A DNA stretch of 64,000 nt from Polaribacter sargassicola (GCF_021991835.1 NZ_JAHDAU010000004.1:295969-359968); one strand, 5' to 3'; counted from the stretch's first letter, positions 19,236 through 28,091 are shown. Numbers and translations: made by a program. The notes: generated by a model not told the origin, from the letters alone.

Positions 19236-20348
19236 ATGATAAAAAAAACAAAAATTATATTGCTAATCTTAACAGCTATTTCTTACATAGGTTGTAAAAA
19301 AAGCAATATAGAAACCACACAAGAAGAGCCTTTAAATATTATACTTATGGTTGGTGATGGTATGGGACTTGCACAAATTTCTACAGCTTTTTATTTTGGT
19401 GAAGACACTCCTAATTTTGAACAATTTAAAAACATTGGTTTTATAAAAACGCCTAGTACAAGCCATACAATTACAGATTCTGCTGCTGGTGCAACAGCTT
19501 TTTCTACAGGAGAAAAAACTTACAAAAGAGCCATCGGTATGTCTAAAGATAGTTTGCCTTTACCAACCATTTTAGAAACTTTACAAAAAGAAGATTATCA
19601 AACTGGTTTGGTAAGTTTAACGCCTATTACACATGCAACACCAGCTGCTTTTTATGCGCATGTAAAAGACAGAGATTTACATGAAGACATTGCTTTAGAT
19701 TTTATAAAATCTAATGTAGATTTTTTTGCTGGCGGTGGATTAAAACATTTTAAAAGAAGAACGGACAAACAAGATTTGTATTCAGAATTATTAGCAAAAA
19801 ACTATAAACTAGACTCAGTTAAGCTCTCTAAATTTAACATTAATAAAAAAAATGGATATTTATTAGCAGAAGAAGGTTTACCTTCTAAAACAGAAGGTAG
19901 AAATAGTTTTTTACAAGATGCTACACAATTAGGTTTAGATTATTTTACAGAAAAAGGAAAACCTTTCTTTTTTATGATAGAAGGCTCTTATATAGATTGG
20001 GGCGGTCATGCAATGGATGCCGAATTATTAAAACAAGAAGTTTTAGATTTTGATAAAACAATTGGTGTTGTTTTAAAATATGTAAAAAAACACCCAAATA
20101 CGCTTTTAATTGTTACAGCAGATCATGAAACTGGTGGTGTTAGCATTGGCAAATCTTATGTAATCGATGAAGAAACAGGAGAAAGATCTGAAGAAGCAGA
20201 CAGCGTTTCTATCAATTTTAATAACGACCAACATAGCGGAACTTTAATTCCGGTTTTTGCAAAAGGAAAAGATTCAGAACGTTTTCAAGGAATTTATGAA
20301 AACAATGAAATCTACCATAAAATTCTAAATGCAATTCATCATAAATAA
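19236..20348 (+). CDS. Alkaline phosphatase, predicted lipoprotein
   Basis: An alkaline-phosphatase-superfamily monoesterase. A lipoprotein signal ends at Cys20 (SYIGC). The metal-binding aspartate is D41 in MVGDGMG and the phosphorylated nucleophile is S82 in ITDSAAGATA. The SYIDWGGHAMD and TADHETGGV blocks supply the other zinc and magnesium ligands. At 370 residues it is shorter than E. coli PhoA (about 470) and close to the compact forms of Bacteroidota. It would release phosphate at the cell surface or in the periplasm. The next gene encodes a paralogous domain 6 bases downstream, so the two are almost certainly one transcript and probably arose by duplication. Confidence 0.94.
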   Translation: MIKKTKIILLILTAISYIGCKKSNIETTQEEPLNIILMVGDGMGLAQISTAFYFGEDTPNFEQFKNIGFIKTPSTSHTITDSAAGATAFSTGEKTYKRAIGMSKDSLPLPTILETLQKEDYQTGLVSLTPITHATPAAFYAHVKDRDLHEDIALDFIKSNVDFFAGGGLKHFKRRTDKQDLYSELLAKNYKLDSVKLSKFNINKKNGYLLAEEGLPSKTEGRNSFLQDATQLGLDYFTEKGKPFFFMIEGSYIDWGGHAMDAELLKQEVLDFDKTIGVVLKYVKKHPNTLLIVTADHETGGVSIGKSYVIDEETGERSEEADSVSINFNNDQHSGTLIPVFAKGKDSERFQGIYENNEIYHKILNAIHHK

Positions 20349-20354
20349 AAAATA

Positions 20355-22154
20355 ATGAAATATAATTTTAAACTAATTTTGGCCTTAATTTGTTTTTTAA
20401 CAGGTCTAAACAACAATATTTTGGCTCAAAAAGAAGCCATTATTCATTCTCATAATGATTATAACCAATCTGTACCTTTTTGGAATGCTTTTGCAAACGG
20501 AGCAACTTCTTTTGAAGCAGATATTTTTCTAAAAGATAATCATTTATATGTCGCTCATAATTACGAGGATATTTCTGCGTCTAAAACCCTAGAAACCTTA
20601 TACTTAAAACCAATAGAAACGGTTTTTAACATGGAGTATAAAAAGGACAAACAATTAATCCTTTTAGTCGATATTAAATCCGATGCTATTAAAACCCTAA
20701 ATAAACTTGTTGAAATTTTAGAAAAACACCCTAAAGTAATCAACAATAAAAACATCAAAATTATTATTTCTGGCAACAGACCTAAAGCTTCAAATTATGT
20801 AAAGTATCCAGATTTTATCTTTTTTGATTATCAAGAATTAGAAACTGAGGTTTCATCAGAAGTTTGGAAAAAAATTGCGATGGTTAGTTTAAATTTTAAA
20901 CAATTTTCTGAGTGGAATGGAAAAGGAAGATTGACACATGATGATGAAAAAAGAGTTGCTGATGTTTTAGCAAAAGCCGATAAAACCAACAAACCTTTTC
21001 GTTTTTGGGCAAGCCCAGATTCTAAAAGAGCCTGGAGGGTTTTATCAGAAATGGGTGTCGATATTATTAATACAGATCATCCTTTTAAGTGTGTTAGTTA
21101 TTTTAAATCTTTACCTAACAGATTGGTAACTTCTACTACTTTTTCTAAGGTTTACAAACCAACATTTAACAAAGATCAGCAAGGTTTTCCTGTTAAAAAC
21201 ATTATCCTTTTAATTGGTGATGGAAATGGTTTGGCTCAAATATCCTCTACTGCATTGGCTAATAATGGTGCTTTATCTTTAACTCAATTAAAAAGTATTG
21301 GCTTTATAAAAACACAAGCTGCAGACGATTTTACAACAGATTCTGCTGCTGCAGGTACAGCTTTAGCAACTGGTGAAAAAACAAATAATAGAGCTATTGG
21401 TACCGATGTTGATAGAAAACCTTTAAAAAACATTACAGAAATTTTAAATAAACAAGGTTTTTCTACTGCTTGTATTACTACCGATGGAATTTTAGGTGCA
21501 ACGCCTGCTTCTTTTTATGCACATGCTATAGATAGATCTGATGACGCTGTTATCTCTAAAGACTTAATCAACAGTAAATTGAATCTTTTTATTGGTGGTG
21601 GTTCTGTTGCTTTTAAAAACACAAACATTACAGATCATTTTAAAATTCTTAAAAACATTACAGATTTAAAAGAATCTACAGAAAATAAAGTAGGAATTTT
21701 TATGTCTGAACATGGCATGAAATCTATTACAGATGGTAGAGGAAGTGTTTTAGCAGAAGCAACAAAAACAGGGTTAGATTTCTTAAAAAAGAAAGAAAAA
21801 CCGTTCTTTTTAATGATTGAAGCTGCAAAAATAGATCATGCAGGTCATTCTAATGATACTGCAGGTATTTTAGCAGAATCTATAGATTTTGATAAAGCCA
21901 TTACAGAAGCTTTAATTTTTGCAGACAACAACCCAGAAACGCTGGTTATTATTACTGCAGATCATGAAACTTCTGGCTTTAGCATTCCGCAAGGAAATGT
22001 AAAAACTCATCAAATAGAAGGTTATTTTGCTTCCTATGATCATACAGCTATTATGGTTCCTATTTTTGCTTACGGAGCTAAATCTAACGAATTTCAAGGA
22101 GTTTATGAAAATAATGAAGTCTTTCATAAAATAATGAAAGTATTAAATAAGTAA
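20355..22154 (+). CDS. Fusion of a PI-PLC/GDPD-like domain with alkaline phosphatase
   Basis: A two-domain secreted enzyme of 599 residues. After a signal peptide (about 1-24, ending LAQ), residues 28-250 resemble the PI-PLC/glycerophosphodiester phosphodiesterase superfamily, closest to the Aim6-like branch. The visible pieces are IHSHNDYNQSVPFWNAF (H31, H33), SFEADI (E54, D56), YVAHN (H68) and INTDHPF near the end. A linker leads to the alkaline phosphatase domain (280-599) with D289 in LLIGDGNGL, S330 in TTDSAAAGTA, KIDHAGHSND and TADHETSG. The obvious model is a relay in which the first domain opens a phosphodiester and the second removes the monoester phosphate. Phosphodiesterase activity is inferred. 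The alkaline phosphatase motifs are complete. Confidence 0.9.
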   Translation: MKYNFKLILALICFLTGLNNNILAQKEAIIHSHNDYNQSVPFWNAFANGATSFEADIFLKDNHLYVAHNYEDISASKTLETLYLKPIETVFNMEYKKDKQLILLVDIKSDAIKTLNKLVEILEKHPKVINNKNIKIIISGNRPKASNYVKYPDFIFFDYQELETEVSSEVWKKIAMVSLNFKQFSEWNGKGRLTHDDEKRVADVLAKADKTNKPFRFWASPDSKRAWRVLSEMGVDIINTDHPFKCVSYFKSLPNRLVTSTTFSKVYKPTFNKDQQGFPVKNIILLIGDGNGLAQISSTALANNGALSLTQLKSIGFIKTQAADDFTTDSAAAGTALATGEKTNNRAIGTDVDRKPLKNITEILNKQGFSTACITTDGILGATPASFYAHAIDRSDDAVISKDLINSKLNLFIGGGSVAFKNTNITDHFKILKNITDLKESTENKVGIFMSEHGMKSITDGRGSVLAEATKTGLDFLKKKEKPFFLMIEAAKIDHAGHSNDTAGILAESIDFDKAITEALIFADNNPETLVIITADHETSGFSIPQGNVKTHQIEGYFASYDHTAIMVPIFAYGAKSNEFQGVYENNEVFHKIMKVLNK

Positions 22155-22174
22155 GCTTTTAATCAAAACTAAAT

Positions 22175-22206
22175 AAAAAACCCCAAACATATGTTTGGGG
22201 TTTTTT
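22175..22206 (+). terminator. Intrinsic terminator of the phosphatase operon
   Basis: A perfect palindrome with core CCCCAAACAT-ATGTTTGGGG (22181-22200) is flanked by six A and six T. It lies 20 bases after the fusion-phosphatase stop. The remaining bases up to the GH3 gene (22207-22415) are AT-rich with no gene; CATCTTTG at about 22394-22401 is a near match to a -7 box for GH3. Confidence 0.9.
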
Positions 22207-22415
22207 ATTTAAAAATAGATGTTTTTAAGCCACAAACTGACAATGTTTATTAAGTAATAATAAAGTGCAAAACAAATTAGCTTTATAATTATAAATATCA
22301 TTTATTTTTAAAAGTTACATAAATACTTATTAATTCTCATTTGAATTAAACAAAAACTGAATAGAGTTAAACTTAACCTTATTCTATTAGCATCTTTGTA
22401 TAAAACAAATAAAAA

Positions 22416-23951
22416 ATGGCAATCTTAGGAAATATAATAAAAGGAATTATCAATTTAACAGATACTTTTGCATCAGAAATTAATCATAAAGAAGCACAAC
22501 AAAAAGTTTTATCAGAATTATTAGAAACTGCTAAAGAAACTCAATTTGGGCAATATTATCATTTTGAAGAAATTTTAAATAGTGATAATTTACAAACTGA
22601 ATTTTCAAAAAAAGTACCTTATTTTGATTACAATTCTTTAAACGAAAAATGGTGGAAAAAAATTCACGAAGGAGAAGAAAATGTAACTTGGATTGGTAAC
22701 CCTTCTTATTTTGCATTAAGTTCTGGTACAACAGGTAAATCTAGCAAAAGAATTCCTGTTACAGATAGTATGATTGATGCAATTAGAAGCTCTGGTATAA
22801 AACAAGTTACTTCTTTAAATAATTTTGATTTACCAGCAGATTTTTTTGAAAAAGACATTATGATGCTTGGTAGTTCTACAGATTTAGATGAAAAAGAAGA
22901 TCATTTAGAAGGAGAAATTAGCGGAATAAGTGCTAGTAATATTCCTTTTTGGTTTAAAGGTTATTACAAACCTGGCGAAGAAATTGCTAAAATAGATGAT
23001 TGGGATAAACGTGTACAACACATTGCAGAAAATGCCAAAAGTTGGGATATTGGTGCTTTAAGTGGTATTCCGTCTTGGATAGAATTAATGCTACAAAAAG
23101 TAATTGAACATCATAAATTAAATAACATTCACGAAATCTGGCCAAACTTACAAGTTTACACCTCTGGTGGAGTTGCATTTGGGCCTTATGAAAAAAGTTT
23201 TAAAGCACTTTTAGGCAAACCTGTTACAATTATAGATACTTATTTAGCATCCGAAGGTTATATTGCCACACAAGTAAGACCAGAAACAGATGCAATGCAA
23301 TTAAATACAGAAAATGGTATTTATTTTGAATTTGTACCTATGAATCCTGATTATATTAATGAAGATGGTTCTATAAAACAAAATGCGCCTGCTTTAACTT
23401 TAGATGAAGTTAAAACTAACACAGATTATATTTTAATAATAAGTACCGTAAGTGGTGCTTGGAGATATTTAATTGGTGATACAATTGAGTTTACTGATGT
23501 AGAAAGAGCAGAAATTAAAATTACCGGACGAACAAAGTTTTTCTTAAACACAGTTGGTTCTCAATTATCTGTTAATAAAATGGATGACGCTATTCAACAT
23601 TTAGAAGAAAAATTTGCTACTCAAATAACAGAATACACCATTTGTGCAAAAAGATTTGATGATGGTGAGTTTTATCATTCTTGGTATTTAGGTTCCGATT
23701 TAAAAGCAGACAATTCTAAAATTGTTGAAGCTTTAGACAACTTTTTAAAAGATGCTAATAAAAATTACAAAGTAGCAAGAAGTAAAGCTTTAAAAGGTGT
23801 AAAAGTTACCCTAATTCCTGTAGAAATTTTTCATGATTGGAATGATAATAACAAGAAAAAAGGTGGACAAGTAAAAATGGAACGTGTTATGAAAGAAGCT
23901 AAATTTGCAGAATGGGAAAGTTTTGTAAATAACATCATTTCTAAAAAATAA
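22416..23951 (+). CDS. GH3 family acyl-adenylating protein
   Basis: A bacterial homologue of the plant GH3 family, ANL-superfamily enzymes that adenylate a carboxylic acid and usually join it to an amino acid. The nucleotide-binding loop is LSSGTTGKSSKRIPVT (101-116). Other GH3 features are VYTSGGVAFGPY, TYLASEGYIA, GAWRYLIGDT with the adenine/hinge region, and ITGRTKFFLN. At 511 residues it has the usual bacterial GH3 length, and no signal peptide is present. The substrate in bacteria is generally unknown. It is followed after 4 bases by an aldehyde dehydrogenase, so the two are co-translated. That pairing could mean that the acid made by the dehydrogenase is the acid activated by GH3, but this is inference. 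Confidence 0.88.
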   Translation: MAILGNIIKGIINLTDTFASEINHKEAQQKVLSELLETAKETQFGQYYHFEEILNSDNLQTEFSKKVPYFDYNSLNEKWWKKIHEGEENVTWIGNPSYFALSSGTTGKSSKRIPVTDSMIDAIRSSGIKQVTSLNNFDLPADFFEKDIMMLGSSTDLDEKEDHLEGEISGISASNIPFWFKGYYKPGEEIAKIDDWDKRVQHIAENAKSWDIGALSGIPSWIELMLQKVIEHHKLNNIHEIWPNLQVYTSGGVAFGPYEKSFKALLGKPVTIIDTYLASEGYIATQVRPETDAMQLNTENGIYFEFVPMNPDYINEDGSIKQNAPALTLDEVKTNTDYILIISTVSGAWRYLIGDTIEFTDVERAEIKITGRTKFFLNTVGSQLSVNKMDDAIQHLEEKFATQITEYTICAKRFDDGEFYHSWYLGSDLKADNSKIVEALDNFLKDANKNYKVARSKALKGVKVTLIPVEIFHDWNDNNKKKGGQVKMERVMKEAKFAEWESFVNNIISKK

Positions 23952-23955
23952 AAAA

Positions 23956-25323
23956 ATGCAAACAACAATATCAATAAATCCTACAACGGAAAAAGAAATA
24001 GCTAGTTACAATAGAATTTCTATAAAAGAGACAGAAAATAAAATTGTAATTGCAAACAAAACATATCAATCCTGGAAAAAAACTAGTTTTAAAGAAAGAG
24101 CAATTTTAATGCATAAATTAGCTGATATTTTAGAAACTAACAAAGAAAAATACGCACAAATAGCTACAGAAGAAATGGGTAAAATAATTACTCAATCTGT
24201 AAAAGAAATAGAAAAATGTGCTTTGGTTTGTAGGTATTATGCAGATAATGCAGAAAAATTATTGGCCAATGAAACTATAAAAACAGAAGCATCTAAAAGC
24301 TATGTAACTTATCAACCTTTAGGTGCTGTTTTAGCAATTATGCCTTGGAACTTTCCTTTTTACCAAGTAATTCGTTTTGCTGCACCAGCACTTATGGCTG
24401 GTAATACCACCGTTTTAAAACATGCATCAAATGTACAAGGTTGTGCTTTTGCTATTGAAGAAGCTTTTAATAAAGCTGGTTTTACTAAAGGATGTTTTAC
24501 CAACTTAAACGTAACATCAGATAATATAGAACCAATTATAGAAAACAAAAATATTGTTGCCGTTACTTTAACTGGTAGCGAACCTGCTGGTAGATCTGTT
24601 GCAAAAATTGCAGGAAAAAACCTTAAAAAAACTGTTTTAGAATTAGGTGGTAGCGATGCTTACATTATTTTAGAAGATGTAGATTTAGAAAAAGCTACAG
24701 ATTTAGCCACTTTTGGTAGATTACAAAACAACGGACAAACTTGTATTGCTGCCAAACGTTTTATAGTTTTAGAAGAAGTTTATGATTCTTTTCTAGAGCT
24801 TTTTATAAAAAAAATGAAAAAAGCTAAAATGGGAATTCCTACAGATAAAGACACTTATTATGGCCCTATGGCTAGAATTGATTTAAGAGATGAAATTCAT
24901 CAACAAGTAGAAAAAACAATTAAACAAGGAGGAAAACTACTTTTAGGAGGAAAAATTCCGGAAAGAAAAGGCGCTTATTATCCTGCAACAATTTTAGCAG
25001 ATTTAAAACCAGGAATGACAGCTTTTGATGAAGAATTATTTGGACCTGTTGCATCTGTTATAAAAGCAAAAGATGAAAATGAAGCGATAGAACTTGCAAA
25101 TAACTCTACATTTGGTTTAGGTTCTGGTGTAATTACTAGTGATAAAAATAGAGGCGAAAAAATTGCATTGCAATTAGAAGCTGGTAATAGTTTTGTAAAT
25201 AAATTAGTAGCATCTGACCCAAGAATGCCTTTTGGCGGAATAAAAAATAGTGGGTACGGAAGAGAACTTTCAGGGTATGGAATTAAAGAATTTGTAAATA
25301 CAAAATCTATTTGGGTAGATTAA
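23956..25323 (+). CDS. NAD(P)-dependent aldehyde dehydrogenase, succinate-semialdehyde type
   Basis: Oxidises an aldehyde to its acid in the cytoplasm. The catalytic cysteine is C263 in NNGQTCIAAKRF, the general base E229 in LELGGSDA, and the oxyanion asparagine N132 in PWNFP. The cofactor loop TLTGSEPAGRSVAKIAG is present. The short 455-residue form and the motif ELGGSDAYIILEDVD are typical of the Sad/GabD-like clade annotated as succinate-semialdehyde dehydrogenase, but substrate range cannot be deduced. No transaminase or other GABA gene is nearby. The gene is coupled to GH3 (4-base gap) and ends at a terminator. Confidence 0.92.
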   Translation: MQTTISINPTTEKEIASYNRISIKETENKIVIANKTYQSWKKTSFKERAILMHKLADILETNKEKYAQIATEEMGKIITQSVKEIEKCALVCRYYADNAEKLLANETIKTEASKSYVTYQPLGAVLAIMPWNFPFYQVIRFAAPALMAGNTTVLKHASNVQGCAFAIEEAFNKAGFTKGCFTNLNVTSDNIEPIIENKNIVAVTLTGSEPAGRSVAKIAGKNLKKTVLELGGSDAYIILEDVDLEKATDLATFGRLQNNGQTCIAAKRFIVLEEVYDSFLELFIKKMKKAKMGIPTDKDTYYGPMARIDLRDEIHQQVEKTIKQGGKLLLGGKIPERKGAYYPATILADLKPGMTAFDEELFGPVASVIKAKDENEAIELANNSTFGLGSGVITSDKNRGEKIALQLEAGNSFVNKLVASDPRMPFGGIKNSGYGRELSGYGIKEFVNTKSIWVD

Positions 25324-25355
25324 AAAAGAATTACCTAATAATAAATACATTACAC

Positions 25356-25382
25356 AAAATCCAATTGATAAAATTGGATTTT
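25356..25382 (+). terminator. Intrinsic terminator after the aldehyde dehydrogenase
   Basis: An 11-base-pair stem, AAAATCCAATT (25356-25366) with AATTGGATTTT (25372-25382), encloses a five-base loop and is followed by a T-rich tract. It starts 33 bases after the stop codon. Confidence 0.8.
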
Positions 25383-25490
25383 TGTTTGTTAAAATACATT
25401 TTATTGATAAAAAACTTTAATTATTTTGTAAATTACATCACTATTTTTTTGCTAAAAAAAATCATTTAAAAAACTAATAAACGGCACTTT

Positions 25491-26753
25491 ATGTCTTTTT
25501 CAAGAACACTAGAAAAACTTAAAATACTTGCAGATGCTGCTAAATACGATGTTTCATGTTCTTCTAGCGGAAGTAAAAGAACAAATACAAACAAAGGTTT
25601 AGGAGATGCTACAGGCATGGGTATTTGTCATTCTTATACAGAAGATGGACGTTGTGTTTCTTTGTTAAAAATATTATTAACCAATCATTGTATTTTTGAT
25701 TGCGCATATTGCGTAACCAGAAAAAGTAACGATGTTAAACGAGCTGCTTTTAAAGTACAAGAAGTAGTAGATTTAACCATCAATTTTTATAGGAGAAATT
25801 ATATTGAAGGTCTTTTTTTAAGCTCGGGGATTTTTAAAAGTGCAGATTACACAATGGAACGTTTAGTTGCCGTTGCAAAAAAATTACGTTTAGAAGAAAA
25901 CTTCAACGGCTATATTCATTTAAAATCGATACCTGGCGCATCTGACGAGTTAATGAGAGAAGCTGGTTTATATGCAGACCGATTAAGTGTAAATATAGAA
26001 ATACCTACCAAATCAGGATTACAACTATTAGCTCCGGATAAAAATTTTGAAGACTTTATAAAACCAATGAATAAAGTTAAAAATGAAATTATTCAATACA
26101 AATCTGAAAAGAAAATTATAAAAAGTACGCCAAAATTTGCGCCTGCAGGTCAAAGCACTCAAATGATTGTTGGTGCTAGTGGAGAAAATGATTTTCAGAT
26201 TTTAAAAACAGCAGAACATTATTATAAAAATTATAATTTAAAAAGAGTTTATTATTCTGGATATGTACCAATAAGCCTAGATAGTAGATTACCAAAAATA
26301 GGTACAGAAGTACCAATGCTAAGAGAAAACAGACTCTATCAATCTGATTGGTTAACGCGTTTTTATGGTTTTCAAACCAATGAAATTGTAAATTTAAAGC
26401 ATCAAAATTTAGATTTAAATATAGATCCTAAGTTAAGTTGGGCTTTAAGAAACTTACACGAATTTCCGGTAGATGTAAATACTGCCGATAAAAGAATGTT
26501 GGCCAGAATACCCGGCGTAGGCATGAAATCTGTAGCCAAAATTTTAATGGCTAGAAAATACAGAAAATTAAATTGGGAACATTTAAAAAAAATAGGAATT
26601 GCTTTTAATAGAGCGCAGTATTTTTTAGTTTGTAACAGCAATCATTTTGAAAGAAGAGATTTAACAGCCGATCAATTAAAGGCAATTATCTTAAAAAACT
26701 CTAAGAGTAAATATGATAAAATGTTAAGTTCTCAACTAAACTTATTTTCTTAA
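25491..26753 (+). CDS. Putative DNA modification/repair radical SAM protein
   Basis: A radical SAM enzyme of the type named putative DNA modification/repair radical SAM protein (TIGR03916-like). The cluster-binding motif is C67-x3-C71-x2-C74 (NHCIFDCAYC). Additional cysteines C23, C46 and C55 lie just before it in a conserved-looking stretch (GMGICHSYTEDGRC). The C-terminal part has a helix-hairpin-helix at about 335-370 (ARIPGVGMKSVAKILMAR), a DNA-binding fold. At 420 residues it is full length. The next gene begins one base after its stop and encodes the DUF4130 partner normally found with it. The reaction has not been established to my knowledge. The DNA role is inferred from the helix-hairpin-helix and the partner. 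Confidence 0.88.
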   Translation: MSFSRTLEKLKILADAAKYDVSCSSSGSKRTNTNKGLGDATGMGICHSYTEDGRCVSLLKILLTNHCIFDCAYCVTRKSNDVKRAAFKVQEVVDLTINFYRRNYIEGLFLSSGIFKSADYTMERLVAVAKKLRLEENFNGYIHLKSIPGASDELMREAGLYADRLSVNIEIPTKSGLQLLAPDKNFEDFIKPMNKVKNEIIQYKSEKKIIKSTPKFAPAGQSTQMIVGASGENDFQILKTAEHYYKNYNLKRVYYSGYVPISLDSRLPKIGTEVPMLRENRLYQSDWLTRFYGFQTNEIVNLKHQNLDLNIDPKLSWALRNLHEFPVDVNTADKRMLARIPGVGMKSVAKILMARKYRKLNWEHLKKIGIAFNRAQYFLVCNSNHFERRDLTADQLKAIILKNSKSKYDKMLSSQLNLFS

Positions 26754-26754
26754 A

Positions 26755-27525
26755 ATGACAGAAAAAACACTTATTTATGATGGCTCTTTCGAAGGTTTTC
26801 TAAGTTGTATTTTTTACATTTTTGAACACAAATTAAAAAACGAAACTATTCAAAACAAATACAATACACAAAAATCATTATTTACCGATAACGAAGAAAT
26901 ATACACAGATAAAGAAAAATCAGATAGAGTTTGGCAAGGACTAAAAGCAAAAACTTCATCAATTACTACTACAAAAATTTATTATGCTTTTTTAAGCGAA
27001 CAATTGGGTATCGAAGATATTTTATCAACTTATATTAAGTACATATTTAATAGCTCTACTAAAGTAGATACAGATTTTACACATCCATGTGTTTTAAAAA
27101 CATCTCAAATTGCTAAAAATGTAAGTAGAGAAAAACACAGAATGGAAGCTTTTGTAAGGTTTAAATTAACCAAAGACGAAATTTATTTTGCCAATATTTC
27201 TCCAGATTTTAATGTATTACCACTTATATCTAAACATTTTAAAAGCAGATATGCAGATCAAAAATGGGTTATTTTCGACATCCAAAGAAATTATGGTTTG
27301 TATTATGACTTACATAAAGTAGAAATTATACAAATGAATTTTCCGAAGAATTTTGATTTTTCTAAAACCGATGCTAACTTTTTTGCTGAAGAAGAATTCG
27401 AATTTCAAAAATTATGGAAAAACTATTTTACAAGTACCAATATTACAGAAAGAAAAAACATGAAATTACATGTTAAACACATTCCTAAACGTTATTGGAA
27501 ATATTTAAGCGAAAAACAACCTTAA
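26755..27525 (+). CDS. DUF4130 family putative DNA repair protein (TIGR03915-like)
   Basis: A 256-residue soluble protein that partners the radical SAM gene; the ATG follows that gene's stop by one base, indicating coupled translation. The N-terminus TLIYDGSFEGFLSCIFYIFE is typical of this family, and the C-terminal portion (MKLHVKHIPKRYWKYLSEKQP region) is basic. The same domain is fused to uracil-DNA-glycosylase-like UdgX domains in other bacteria, which is why it is linked to DNA repair. No catalytic motif is obvious to me. Its 3' end lies only 5 bases from the end of the opposing metalloprotease gene. Confidence 0.85.
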   Translation: MTEKTLIYDGSFEGFLSCIFYIFEHKLKNETIQNKYNTQKSLFTDNEEIYTDKEKSDRVWQGLKAKTSSITTTKIYYAFLSEQLGIEDILSTYIKYIFNSSTKVDTDFTHPCVLKTSQIAKNVSREKHRMEAFVRFKLTKDEIYFANISPDFNVLPLISKHFKSRYADQKWVIFDIQRNYGLYYDLHKVEIIQMNFPKNFDFSKTDANFFAEEEFEFQKLWKNYFTSTNITERKNMKLHVKHIPKRYWKYLSEKQP

Positions 27526-27530
27526 TTATA

Positions 27531-28091
27531 TCAAGCTGTATTTGCCTGATTTCTCTCTTCAACCAACACCATAATTTCTTCTGGTGATAAATAATATCTT
27601 TTAATTCTTTTTTTATACACTTCAGAAATTTGTGCATTGTTTAAAATAAAATTTTTAGTTTCTAAAATATAACGTTCCATATTATGTTTTACTGCAAAAT
27701 AATCTGCAGCTCTTTCTGCAGCAACAATATGGTTATCAGATAACAAATATTTAATACCAAATAAAATTAAATTCAATTTACTTCTATCTTGATAATCCAT
27801 AATATGTCCTAATTCATGGCCAATCCATCCTATAAAAACATTTCTAGGAACATCTTTTGTAAAAAACTCTTTATCAGAAATTTTAATCTTTTCACTTATT
27901 AAAATTAAATATCTTCTATTTTTTTTAGATTTAAAAAAACTATCAAACGTAGGCCTAGCTTGCATTGTAGATTTTTTTATTTCTTTTTTAAACTTAATTT
28001 CTATATGAATATTTTTTAACTCTGGATAATAGTTTAATGCTACTTTTACTTCTTCTTCTATCGATTTTGGGATTATATGATATTTATGCAT
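27531..28091 (-). CDS. Small HExxH metalloprotease-like protein
   Basis: A 186-residue protein with a zinc-peptidase motif GHELGHIMDY (H92, E93, H96) and a plausible third ligand in AAERAADYFAVKH (E126 or D130). This order is the gluzincin pattern of M48-like peptidases. No signal peptide is visible, though LNLILFGIKYLL (107-118) is hydrophobic. I do not recognise a named subfamily. It converges on the DUF4130 gene with 5 bases between stops, and its start is divergent from the cytochrome maturation gene. The peptidase fold is inferred from the motif, and the substrate is unknown. Confidence 0.72.
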   Translation of the reverse strand: MHKYHIIPKSIEEEVKVALNYYPELKNIHIEIKFKKEIKKSTMQARPTFDSFFKSKKNRRYLILISEKIKISDKEFFTKDVPRNVFIGWIGHELGHIMDYQDRSKLNLILFGIKYLLSDNHIVAAERAADYFAVKHNMERYILETKNFILNNAQISEVYKKRIKRYYLSPEEIMVLVEERNQANTA

